Shown in pieces: positions 22,999 to 33,584 of a stretch of DNA of 64,000 nucleotides. Below the pieces are notes generated by a model. The model was not told the origin of the DNA and searched no databases. It worked only from the letters and a program-made list of their open reading frames with translations. Position numbers and translations under genes: made by a program. This DNA is from Colocasia esculenta (Eukaryota; Streptophyta; Magnoliopsida; Alismatales; Araceae), in contig CM024760.1 in NCBI GenBank assembly GCA_014218235.1, positions 147,327,245-147,391,244 on the forward strand, given 5' to 3'. Position 1 is the first letter of the stretch. Every line of letters starts with the position of its first letter.

Positions 22999-23255
22999 AA
23001 TAGGGAAACTCCCCTAAAAACCGAGCAAAACAGTACAAGTAGTAAAGTAGGAGACTACACTAACAATTTAAAGAACTAGCTAGCAGGATATAAAGCTGTA
23101 AATACCACTTACCGCTTGCTGCTTAACAGGAACCACAGTAATAAATAAACAGCAAATCCAACCAGGCGTATGTGCTAAAGTAGGAAAATGCCACACTCAA
23201 GTCACGCAAACTGGCTCGCGACACCAGTAACTGACCCAGACAAACCACACAGGAC

Positions 23256-23260
23256 TACCT
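23256..23260. repeat. Target-site duplication TACCT, left copy (solo LTR)
   Basis: TACCT precedes the solo LTR; the second copy is at 24629-24633. The uninterrupted LTR at 31638 has a single copy. Confidence 0.88.
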
Positions 23261-24628
23261 TAAAGAGATGCGGAATTCCCTAAATGGTAATCTAGAAGGG
23301 GGGTTGAATAGATTACGGACAATTTAAGAACTTAACGCCCTCTTTTTACAATAGCACAGACAATTAAAGTGTTAGCAAAGATCAGACTATGTGTGGATGT
23401 GTGTGAGTGATTGATAGATGAATAAGCAAGTACTCAAACGTGTATAAAAGTGTCGTGCCTACCAAACAACTAACACAAATTCGTGCAAACCACGAGACAC
23501 ATAGATTTTACGTGGTTCGGAGTACACAACTCGTGTATCCTACATCCACGGGCCACACACACATGCAGAATCACCTGCTTATGAGCTAGTTCACGAACTA
23601 CAACTCACACACGTGTTTATCTGATGTGAACCCACGATCAGATTAACACACACACACGTGTATCAAGCACAACAACCGCTTGAAACACCACACACACACA
23701 CAAGTATGGAATAGAAAGAACAGGGAAGGGTTTGAGAGTTGAAGAACAAATCCAATAAGAAAACTCTTCCTCTGAACGTCCTCCTGGAGTCCAAGCCTCG
23801 ACTTTGAAATCAGATGTTGATGTAGATGCTTGAATCCAAGACGTTCGGACTTCACCTTCCGCTACAAGAGTCTTCTGTTCTTGTTTCTGGGCGGTAGGTT
23901 GAAGCAGAGCAGCAGAACAAGGCTTCTTGTAAGAACTTTTTAGGGTTTTTGCTTGGAGGCTGCTTGTGTACGAGATTTGTTGTAAAAGGTTGCTTATATA
24001 TGAGTGTTAACATATGGAGAGTCGTACTCCATAGAAACACTAAGTTTGGCAACTTGCAAAACTTCCCGTAATATGTTTTCCACTTGTCTGTCGACAGGTC
24101 TTGCATCTGCTGTCGACAGGCGAAGACAGCTTGTGAAGAACCAGAAGGCTGAAGGCTCTGACTGTGTGCATCCGTCGACAGGTGCTCTGTTGGTGTCGAC
24201 AGGCGTAGGCCTTCCTGAGCTTTTGATCTTCGGACTGGTTGCATCTGTCGACAGGGTCACTCCTGCTATCGACAGGCAATGCCTTGGCAGAACTGGCTGC
24301 TTTCTGATTGTTTATATCTGTCGACAAGTCCTTGCTTGCTGTCGACAGGTACCTTGTCTTTTGACTTTTACTTGATCTTTCAAGCTTCTTTTTGGCACAT
24401 GTCTTACATGGTATATCTCCTAAAAAAGTAAACATAATTAGTGAGATATTATGAGCATAAAATCAAGCATTGTACCAAGTTGTTATGACAAGTTATTGTT
24501 TGAAGATCTCATTCATTTAAAACTCAATTCACATTGTTTATCACTTGTTTGCATTGTACATCATTGCACATAAATGTTCATCATCAAAAACATGTTGTAT
24601 TGATTAATTAGAATGTGAGAACCCAACA
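23261..24628 (-). mobile_element. Solo Ty1/copia (SIRE-like) LTR in gypsy A LTR
   Basis: It interrupts the gypsy A LTR between two copies of TACCT (23256-23260 and 24629-24633). The intact partner LTR reads straight through at 31640. On the minus strand it begins TGTTGGGTTCTC at 24628. It ends ...GCATCTCTTTA at 23261 (terminal TA instead of CA), with TATTCAACCCCCCTTCTAGA near the end, as in SIRE-like LTR ends. TATA box TATATAAG is at 24000-23993. A palindrome array lies upstream at 24088-24349. (AC)n tracts are near 23650-23705. Length 1368 bp. Confidence 0.88.
23993..24349 (-). promoter_or_regulatory. TATA box with upstream CTGTCGACAG palindrome array
   Basis: TATATAAG at 24000-23993 (minus) is followed upstream by eight copies of CTGTCGACAGG or one- to two-base variants starting at 24088, 24110, 24172, 24193, 24245, 24266, 24318 and 24339. 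Spacings are 22, 62, 21, 52, 21, 52, 21, close to whole helical turns. The sequence between copies is not conserved. A U3 enhancer is inferred from position. Confidence 0.7.
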
Positions 24629-25259
24629 TACCTCCCAGTCTCGTAGCCACGGACGAAATGTCTAGCTGCTGCTCCACCAAACACAAGCCAAGAAACTGTG
24701 GAGACCAACTAACTACCACACCTGCGGACCACACTGTCGCAAGCCCATGCCTGGCACCTTTAGGGACTCTGGCCCAAGCTCCCTAAAGTGAGACACTGGA
24801 AAACAGGACTAGCTGAGGCCCAGTACGTCTACTGGTGTCCGTCTCCCCCAACTACGAGCACGCCACAAGCGACAAAACACAAACTCTCTCTAGTCGCTGT
24901 CCTACTGTCGTCTTTCCCTCAGGCGGACGTGCTACTCAACACAATAGTGAGGGTGTCCATCGGTACCCAGTACCGGGACAAGCCCCGAGCACACACACGT
25001 GCCTGGCTCACACAAAACCTGGGGCTCCCAACTGAAGAGGTATCCATGATAGGCGTCGTACTACTTGCCACGTACACACAAACCACATGAACACCGTACA
25101 AACCATGTGAAACCTCACGTCAACCGCGTGAATACCACGCACACACAACACACAAAACGCTCCTCGAGTGCCACAGGTGCCCATGCACCACTTTCCATAG
25201 CAACACTGTACAATTCTCGATGATCAAATAGCAACACACATATGAATACACACAAATAG

Positions 25260-25985
25260 CACTCTCGGCTGCTGTCGTGACGGGGTCACAGGTCGCCTAC
25301 TAATCGCGACACCCCGATATGTCATGTTAAGAAACCTTAACGCAACAGGTCGGCCTGTCGCGACCTAGTCGCGACGAACAGGGCTGTCGCCTTCACAGGC
25401 GCAAACCCTACCCGGAATCCCTCTTCCGGATCACCCCCAAAACCCCTACAAACTAGTGTTTCCATCCAATTTACATGCTTTAATGTACACCCTATCATGG
25501 TATCTATTGTTTGGAAAGCATATAACGCATTAAACACGCCACACACACAATTCTCGGATCAAAACTCGTGGAATCTCCCTACCTCCATGAAGAACGCGAG
25601 GTATGAATCCCACAGGGCGTTCCTCCCGCTACACGCAGTGTCCTCGTGGCGAGTACACACTCAACGATGCCCCAACAGCTTGAATCGCCAAGAAATTCCA
25701 CAGAAAAACCTCCCTGGCTGAGCAGAGCTTGCAAAGGCTCTGTTAGGCTGAAACCTTCTTAAAAACGCAGCTCGGTTGGGAACGCGACCCCGTCCCCCAT
25801 CGCGACCTGATTGCGACGCAGGAGGCTATCGCCTTCCCATGCATGACGTCAGCCTTCCCCGCCCCGCACGCGACATGCGGTGTGCATGCAGACAACGACT
25901 CAAACCACGATTCCATGATCGCGATGCCATGGACCGTCACGTTAAGAACGCAACGCCCCTCACTATCGCGTTCACAAACAGTGAA
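25260..25985 (-). promoter_or_regulatory. CpG-word clusters around TATA-like box, gypsy A left LTR
   Basis: Words TCGCGAC, GTCGCGA, ACGCGAC and GCGATAG occur in one cluster at 25783-25985 and again at 25260-25395. They flank TTTTTAAGAAGG (minus strand, about 25766-25755). The same words and spacing occur in the LARD LTR. Promoter function is inferred. Confidence 0.5.
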
Positions 25986-26120
25986 CCAGAGAGTGCTCCA
26001 GGCCTAAACTGCCAGCCCACGAAGCCTCACAACCTGTGAGAACACCTGCTACACACGTCATCGGCCACACATTGGCCTCCACAAGAACGACACAAAGATC
26101 CGAACGGTCGGAACGTTACA

Positions 26121-26222
26121 TTACTATCACCTAAAAGAAATTTCATCCTCAAAATTTAAAGTAGAAACTGAATACCAAAAAAATTTAATTCAACTAGCAT
26201 GGTACTATCACCTAAAAGAATT
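26121..26222 (-). other. PPT-like motif in two copies before the 3' LTR of A
   Basis: On the minus strand TTCTTTTAGGTGATAGTA occurs at 26220-26203 and 26139-26122, 81 bp apart. The distal copy contains the polyprotein stop TGA (26210-26208). The proximal copy abuts the LTR (TGTAAC). It is not a classical G-rich tract. Confidence 0.65.
26138..26157 (-). other. Pre-PPT hairpin of gypsy A, loop AGGA
   Basis: On the minus strand AAATTTTG pairs with TGAAATTT (six Watson-Crick and two wobble pairs) around loop AGGA; 17 bases separate it from the LTR. Confidence 0.65.
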
Positions 26223-29200
26223 AAAAACATACTCAAACAAGTAAGGATACGCTTCCCTCATTTCCTCTACCAACTCCCATGTATCCTCTCCGCCCTGTCT
26301 ATTCTCCCATCTGACTTTTACTAGCTCAATTTCTTTATTTCTGAGCTTCTAGGTTTTGCGGCCTCTAATTTGCACTGGATATTCCGGCATTGTCATATCT
26401 GGCTTTAAGTCATCCCTTTGATAACTGACTACTTGAGATGGATCGTTGATATATTTTCTGAGCATTGAGACGTGAAACACGTCATGAGCATCTGTAAAAT
26501 CTGCTCGCAGATCTAACCTGTAAGCTGTCTCTCCCATTTTTTCTTTTATTTGAAACGGTCCAACATACCTTGGGCTCAACTTGCCTTTCCTTCTGAATCT
26601 AAGCACGCCTTTGGTAGGAGAAACCTTCAGAAATACATAATCACCAACTTCAAATTGTAAAGGTCTGCGTCTGGTGTCTGCATAACTTTTCTGATGGCTT
26701 TGCGCTGTGCAAAGCTTTTCTTGAATAAATTTCACTGTTTCTGCACATTGTTGAATCAGCTCTGGACCCATGACCTGCCTCTCTCCTACTTCATGCTAAT
26801 TTAACGGTGATCTGCATGATCTTCCATACAAAGCTTCATACGGTGCCATCCCAATACTTGCATGATAACTGTTGTTATATGCAAACACGACTAAACTCAA
26901 ATGACGCTCCCAAATACCTCCACATACAAGACAACAAGCTCTTAGCATGTCTTCAAGTGTTTGGATTATTCTTTCTATTTGTCCATCTGTCTGCGGATGA
27001 TATGCGGAACTATATCTCAACTCTGTGCCGACAACCCTCTGCAAACTCCTCCAAAAACCCGAAGTGAACTGGGGATCTCGGTCTGAAACTATAGTGACTG
27101 GAATCCCATGCAATGGCACAATTTTTTCTACATACATCTTAGATAGTCTATCTACTGACCATGACATGCTGACTGGTAGTAATCTAAAAACCTTGGTTAA
27201 TCTGTCTACAAAGACCCAAATAGCATTATGACCTGATGACCTGGGCAAACCAACTATGAAATCCATTGCAATATCATCCCACTTCCACTGCGGAATGGGT
27301 AACGGCTGCAATAATCCTCCTGGCTTCTGGTGCTCTGCCTTGATTTTCTGACACACTGCATATCTTGCTATGAACTCTGCAATTTCTCTCTTCATATGCG
27401 GCCAACAGAAATACTTTTTCATGTCTTGATACATTTTTGTACTACCTGGATGGATAGTGTATCTTGATCTGTAAGCTTCTTCCAGGACTTTCTGTTTAAT
27501 CTCTGCATCAGCTGGCACATATAATCGGCCTTTGAGTCTGACTACACTGTCATCCCCAAAAGTCACCTCTTCCATTCTTACAATATCAGCAAAACTGCTA
27601 TCTTCTCTTTGCGCTTCCACTATCTACCAATACAGAGAAGGTTCCACTGCACTAGTTGCTAATATTGCTCTTCGATGGCTGCTTGGCACATACAATGTAT
27701 GAATTTTCTGTCACATCTTCGTATAATTTCCATTCTCTGATCATAAGTTGATTCATAACTGCTTTTCTACTCAATGCATCTACTAGCACATTTGCTCTAT
27801 CTGGATGATAGGCTAAACTGAAGTCATAATCTTTTAGATATTCCATCCATCTATGCTGCCTTAAATTCAGATCTTTCTGAGAAAATATGTATTTTAAACT
27901 CTTATGATCAGTAAAAATTTCAAACCTTTCGCCACATAAATAATGCCGCCAGATCTTCAATGCGAACACAACTGCTGCCAGCTCTAAATCATGGGTTGGA
28001 TAATTCTCTTCATGTTTCTTTAATTGCCTAGAGGCATAGGCTATCACCTTGCTATGCTGCATCAGAACTGCACTCAAACCTCTCTTGGATGCATCAGTAA
28101 ACAAAACAAATCTGCAACTGTCTGACGGAATTTCCAATACTAGTGCTGAAGTCAACGTCTTCTTCAGTTCTGCAAAACTACGTCTACACTCGGAAGACCA
28201 CACAAAGGGAACCCATTTCCTTGTCAATTTTGTCATAAGAGCTGCTATCTTGGCGAAATCTTGAATAAATCTTCGATAATAACCCGCAAGACCCAGAAAA
28301 CTTCTAATTTCTAACACAGTCCTTGGTTCCTCCCATTTCATTACCGCTTCCACTTTAGCTGGATCCACTGCAATACCTTCTCTTGATATTATATGACCCA
28401 AGAACTGAATCTCTTTTAACCAGAATTCACACTTACTGAACTTGGCAAATAATTGATGATCCCTCAATGTCTGCAAAGTAGTCCGCAAGTGCGCTGCATG
28501 CTCCTCTTCTGATGTTGAATACATCAGAATATCATCAATAAAAACTACTATAAACTGATCCAGATATGGGTGAAATATTCTATTCATTAGATTCATAAAA
28601 GCGGCTGGCACATTCGTCAGTCCAAATGGCATTACCACGAACTCATAATGCCCATATATGGTCCGAAAAGTCGTCTTATCAATATCTTCTTCTCTAATCC
28701 GCAACTGATGATAACCTGATCTCAGATCTATTTTGGAGAATACTTTGGCTGACTGAAGCTGATCAAACAGATCATCTATTCTGGGGAGTGGATACTTATT
28801 CTTAATAGTGACCTTGTTCAGCTGCCTGTTATCTATACACATCCTCAGACTACCATCATTCTTTCTGACAAACAACACTGGCGCTCCCCATGGTGATTGA
28901 CTGGGCCTGATAAAACCCTTTTCTAACAGCTCTTGCAATTGCTTCTTCAATTCTTTCAATTATGCTGGTGCCATTCTATATGGTGCTTTTGATATCGGCA
29001 TACTGCCTGGCTGTAGCTCAACTGTAAAGTCTACTTCTCTGTGTGGAGCCAACCCTGGCAATTCCTCTGGGAAAATATCCGCAAACTCCCTAACTACTAT
29101 TACTGAGTCTACAGACTTACTAGACTCAACTAAGCTAACCGAGGCAAGGTACGCTACACATCCCGCATTAATCAACTTCCTAACTCTAAGTGCAGAAATA

Positions 29201-30852
29201 ATAAACTTGGGAGTGTAAAAGGGCATACCTTGAAATTCGAATACCACTCCTCCAGGCCTGCAAAACCTGACCATCTTCTTTCTACAATCAACTAATGCCC
29301 CATAAGCTTCTAGTCAATCCATTCTGAGTATCACATCATAATCTTTCAATGCCAATGCATACAATCTTGTTGGCATCTAATTTCCATGGATTACTATCGG
29401 GACATCTTCTAGAAAGCTAGAAGTCAATATATACCCTCCTGAAGGGATCTCTAAGACCAACTCACATGGCTTTTCCTCTAAGGGATGAATCATGCTATCC
29501 AAAAAATCTTTGGAAATAAATGAATGGGAAGCACTCGGATCGATTAACACTCTAGCAGAAAAATCAAAGAAAGGCAATATACCTTCTATGAGATTGGATG
29601 CCTCCGCCTGTGATCTAGTAACTGCCATCACTCGGCCCCGACCTCCTCTCTGGTAGGGTGCACCTTTGCCTCGCTCTGCTGGATGATGGAAAGGTTGCTG
29701 TTGCTGAGTCCCTCTACCATAACTCTGCCCTCGAGGATATGGACAATCTCTCTCTAGATGCCCTGGCTGCCCACAGTTGTAACACCTGAAAGTCGGGTAC
29801 ATTGTAGGTTGCCCTGCCGTACACTGCTGGGACTCCTCTTGAACCGGTGGCCTGTAGCCATGACCTTGCTGAAAACCTCACTGCTATCTGCCTCTGCCTC
29901 GACCTCCTCCTCCTTAGAAGAATCTCTTTATTTGTTTCCCCCACTTTGCTATACCTGACGATGAGGAAGCTCCGGAGGGTGCCTTTCCTTTGCTGATTCC
30001 CACTGACTGCTGCGGTAGCCGGAAGCTACCTGAACCACCTGACTGCTCCTGCCTAGCCCGAACAGTCCTTTCTAATATTGCTGCTCGTTGCGCTGCTTCT
30101 TCCACTATTCTGCACATAAGGGGAATCACTGCATCCTGCAGCTTTGCCCGCAACCCTCTAATAAAGTACTCCACCATCATGGTATTATCTGTCACCACAT
30201 ATGGGGCATACCTACTTAATGCCATAAATCTCATCTGATACTCTAACACTGATAGATTCCCCTATTGCAATGTTCTAAACTGCTCTCTCTTCATCTGCTG
30301 AATCTGCACCGGGAAGAAAGTATCATTGAAAACTAACAAAAATTCTTGCCAGGTAATGGTATTCTCTGCCCTGCCTGCAAAAACCGTCTGCATCTTCAGC
30401 CTCCACCATTCCTACGCAAATCCTCGTAACTGATAGGTGGCTAAAATCACCCTGTCTGTCGACGAACACCTCAACATCACGAACACCCTCTCAACCTCAT
30501 GCACACAGTGCTCTACTATATCTTGGTTGGGGCCTCCTGAGAACGTAGGGGATTGCAACCTCAGAAACCTCTCTACTAATGCCGTGGGGTCCTCTACACC
30601 AACTGGCTGTACTGGTACTGGGAGTACAGGTACGCAGGGTGGTACCTCAACTCCTGGTGGTGGTACTACTAGCACTGTTGGCACTGCCTCCTCTGCAACT
30701 GGTGGTACTGCTGCCGCTGGCTCTACCGGTGCTTGCTGGTCCATCGTCATCCGTATTTTTGTTAAGCTTTCCCAAATTCTTTCTATCATCTTCTGCGTAG
30801 GGTCCTCTCCAGACTCCTCTCTACCACCTCCCCAATCCCTTCTATCTACCAT
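26208..30852 (-). pseudogene. gag-pol: Gypsy A gag-pol polyprotein (chromovirus type)
   Basis: ATG at 30852, about 150 bp after the 5' LTR. Gag has a Pro/Val-rich N-terminus, a retrotrans-gag core (30410-29920, FFPVQIQQMKREQF type) and a CCHC knuckle CYNCGQPGHLERDC near 29790. The protease site reads IDPSASHSF near 29550, where D-S/T-G is expected, so the catalytic triplet is lost. RT has the catalytic FIDD near 28540, followed by RNase H (FTDASKRG, DHKSLKYI). Integrase has the zinc region HPGSTKMYQ with one Cys replaced (YAVC), the core DFIVGLPRS and SDRDPQFTS, and the Glu in IERIIQTLEDML. A chromodomain tail (VKVRWENRQGGEDTWEL) ends at TGA 26208. Gag to RNase H share one frame with stops near 30412, 30262, 29914, 29377, 29275 and 28960. 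A frameshift near 27640 leads into integrase, which has stops near 26796 and 26349. Confidence 0.93.
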
Positions 30853-30989
30853 CTCTAATCCTGCACAAACATCATTCTAGCAACACAACATATAATAAAT
30901 CAATACAAAACTAGGGTCACTACCAGCAGTGGGTTAGAGTAGAGTAATGGCTATGCAATATACGATTCCTTTATATTCACACGGACCTT

Positions 30990-31001
30990 GCTCTGATACC
31001 A
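30990..31001 (-). other. Primer-binding site of gypsy A, initiator tRNA-Met
   Basis: Minus-strand TGGTATCAGAGC, perfect match, two bases from the LTR end at 31004. Confidence 0.93.
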
Positions 31002-31003
31002 AC

Positions 31004-33145
31004 TGTAGCGGTCATCGCCGTTCAGACCCGTTAACCCAATAACAAACCTAACACAACTCCGCCTCCCACGATCAGGCCGAAGCCTCGCAAGGGATACCGT
31101 TCACAAGTCCGTACAAATATAAAGGAAACAACTCAAATATGTATAAGATTGTTAATATCACAAATATTTACATGAAATGTACATAGCCAATACTTAACAG
31201 TAACCAGGCTACAACAGAAACCCAGGGCATACCCCGAGGTATACAACAGTAAGAAAATTCCACTACCGGTGGTGCAGACCCTCCGCTACGACGCGGCTTA
31301 GAGCTAGACAACGGGTGTGAGGTCTCCTGCTCTCCCTCACCTGAAAGGGATAGGGGTGAGCCTCTCGAGTCACTGGCTTAGTAGGGAAACACTCCTAAAA
31401 ACCGAGCAAAATAGTACAAGTAGTAAAGCAGAAGACTACACTAACAATTTAAAGAACTAGCTAGCAGGATATAAAGTTGTAAATACCACTTACCGCTTGC
31501 CGCTTAACAGGAACCACAGTAATAAATAAACAAAAAATCCAACCAGGCGTACATGCTAAAGTAGGAAAACGCCACACTCGAGTCACGCAAACTGGCTCGT
31601 GACACCAGTAACTGACCCGGACAAACCACACAGGACTACCTCCCAGTCTCGCAGCCACGGACGAAAGGTCCAGCTGCTGCTCCACCAAACACAAGCCAAG
31701 AAACTATGGACACCAACTAACCACCACACCTGCGGACCACACTGCCGCAAGCCCATGCCTAGCATCTTTAGGGACTCTGGCCCAAGCTCCCTAAAGTGAG
31801 GCACTGGAAAACAGGACTAGCTGGGGCACAGTACGTCTACTGGTGTCCACCTCCCCCAACTACGAGCACGCTACAAGCGACAAAACACAAACTCTCTCTA
31901 GTCGTTGTCCCACTGCCGTCATTCCCTCAGCCGGACGTGCTACTCAACACAAGAGTGAGGGTGTCCTAGAAGACGACAAGACCTCATCGGTACCCAGTAC
32001 TGGGACAAGCCCCGAGCACACACACGTGCCTGGCTCACACAAAACCTGGGGCTCCCAACTGAAAAGGTATCCACGGTAGGCGTCGTACTACTCGCTACGC
32101 ACACACAAACCACGTGAACACCGCACAAACCATGTGAAACCTCACATCAACCGTGTGAATACCATGCACACACAACACACAACACGCTCCTCGAGCGCCA
32201 CAGGTGCCCATGCACCACTTTCCATAGACACACTGTACAATTCCTGATAATCAAATAGCAACACACATATGAATAAACACAAACAGCACTCTCGGCTGCT
32301 GTCGCGACGGGGTCACAGGTCGCCTACTAGTCGCGACACCCCGATATGTCGCGTTAAGAAACCTTAACGCGATAGGTCAGCCTATCGCGACTTAGTCGCG
32401 ATGAACGGGGTTGTTGCCTTTACAGGCGCAAACCCTAACCTGGAATCCCTCTTCTGGATCACCCCCAAAACCCCTACAAACTAGTGTTTCCATCCAATTT
32501 ACATGCTTTAATGTACACCTCATGGTTCTATTATTTGGAAAGCATATAATGCATTAAACACGCCACACACACAATTCTCGGATCAAAACTCATGGAATCT
32601 CCCTACCTCCGCGAAGAACGCGAGGTCCGAATCCCACACGGTATTCCTCCCACAACACGCAGTGTCCTCGTGGCGAGTACACGCTCAACGACGCCCCAAC
32701 AGCTCGAATTGCCAATAAATTCCGCAGCAAAACCTCCCTGGCCGAGCAGAGCTTGCAAAGGCTCTGTTCGGCTGAAACAGTCTTAAAAACGCAGCTCGGC
32801 TGGGAATGCAACCCCGTCCCCCGTCGCGACCTGATCGCGACGCGGGAGGCTATCGCCTTCCCATACATGACGTCAGCCTACCCCCGCCCCACGCGCGACA
32901 TGCGGCGCGCATGCAGACGACGACTCAAACCACAATTCCATGATCATGACGCCATGGACCGTCGTGTTAAGAACGCGATGCCCCTCACTGTCGCGTTCAC
33001 AGACAGTGAACCAGTCAGTGCTCCAGGCCCAAATTGCCGGCCCACGAAGCCTTACAACCTGCGAGAACACCTGCTACACACGTCATCGGCCACAGATTGG
33101 CCTCCACAAGCATGACAGAAAGATCCGAACGGTCGGAACGTTACA
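31004..33145 (-). mobile_element. 5' LTR of gypsy A
   Basis: Plus-strand ends TGTAGCGGTC...GAACGTTACA, 2142 bp, flanked on the right by the target duplication CATGT. CpG-word clusters are at 32295-32410 and 32815-33000. Confidence 0.94.
31358..31379 (-). other. Conserved LTR hairpin, gypsy A right LTR (AAGCC/GGCTC)
   Basis: Minus-strand arms AAGCC and GGCTC. The left LTR has GAGCC and GGTTC, so each copy keeps one ancestral arm. Confidence 0.5.
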
Positions 33146-33150
33146 CATGT
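33146..33150. repeat. Target-site duplication CATGT, right copy (gypsy A)
   Basis: Matches 22618-22622; defines the insertion point in copia S2. Confidence 0.92.
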
Positions 33151-33584
33151 GCCTACAAGTGGTTTGCAAATCATTTTGAAGACATTCAGTATTAAGATTG
33201 CACAACCTTGATATGAAAGTGAATCTTTGAAATTAAACTGAATGCACAATGAGTTTAATGAGTTTAGTTTCAATGACTTTAATCTCTCACATGAAAATAG
33301 CACAAAGACTAAAAAATTCTGATAATTGGGGTTCCAGATAGACAACTATTTTCAAGAGAAATGAATGAAGAAGTGACAATGACTCCCCCTCAATAATTGC
33401 ATGAATGGCTCTTGATACTTGGCGGAGATATATACTCACGCATAGTGAAGTGTCCAGACAAGCCTCACTTGCCTTTCTTCAAATCACTATTTGATATACT
33501 AAGAATACCAATGCAATGTGAGAAGTAAGAATTTATTTGCAAGAAGACAAAAAATTTATTTGCAAAGAGAATAGATGGACGATA
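33151..33584 (-). other. Copia S2 3' non-coding region, proximal part
   Basis: A/T-rich sequence after the RNase H frame. One PPT-like run GAGGGGGAGT (minus, near 33385) lies far from the LTR, which is at 21665 once gypsy A is removed. No protein recognised. Confidence 0.55.

Larger units (their letters stand above)
22623..26120 (-). mobile_element. 3' LTR of gypsy A (contains a solo copia LTR)
   Basis: Plus-strand ends TGTAGCGGTC...GAACGTTACA. Without the insertion at 23261-24628 plus one duplicated TACCT it is 2125 bp, close to the other LTR. It contains the hairpin at 22977 and CpG-word clusters at 25260-25395 and 25783-25985 around a TATA-like box near 25760 (minus strand). Confidence 0.92.
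22623..33145 (-). mobile_element. Complete Ty3/gypsy chromovirus A inserted in copia S2
   Basis: Both LTRs, PBS, gag-pol, PPT-like region and a 5-bp target duplication (CATGT) are present, all in minus orientation. The LTRs are 22623-26120 (3' LTR, 3498 bp including a nested solo LTR) and 31004-33145 (5' LTR, 2142 bp). By eye the LTRs differ at about one position in ten, mostly transitions, so the insertion is old. The chromodomain after integrase points to a Tekay-like chromovirus. It splits the 3' non-coding region of S2. Confidence 0.95.

Noticed and set aside
24088..24349. CRISPR-like array (regular short repeats)
   Set aside because: Ten-base palindromes with alternating spacing in a plant LTR; no direct repeats of CRISPR length and no cas genes.
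33385..33400. PPT-like GAGGGGGAGT as the true PPT of copia S2
   Set aside because: No LTR start follows it. A PPT with an adjoining TGTTG LTR start is at 21665 once gypsy A is removed.
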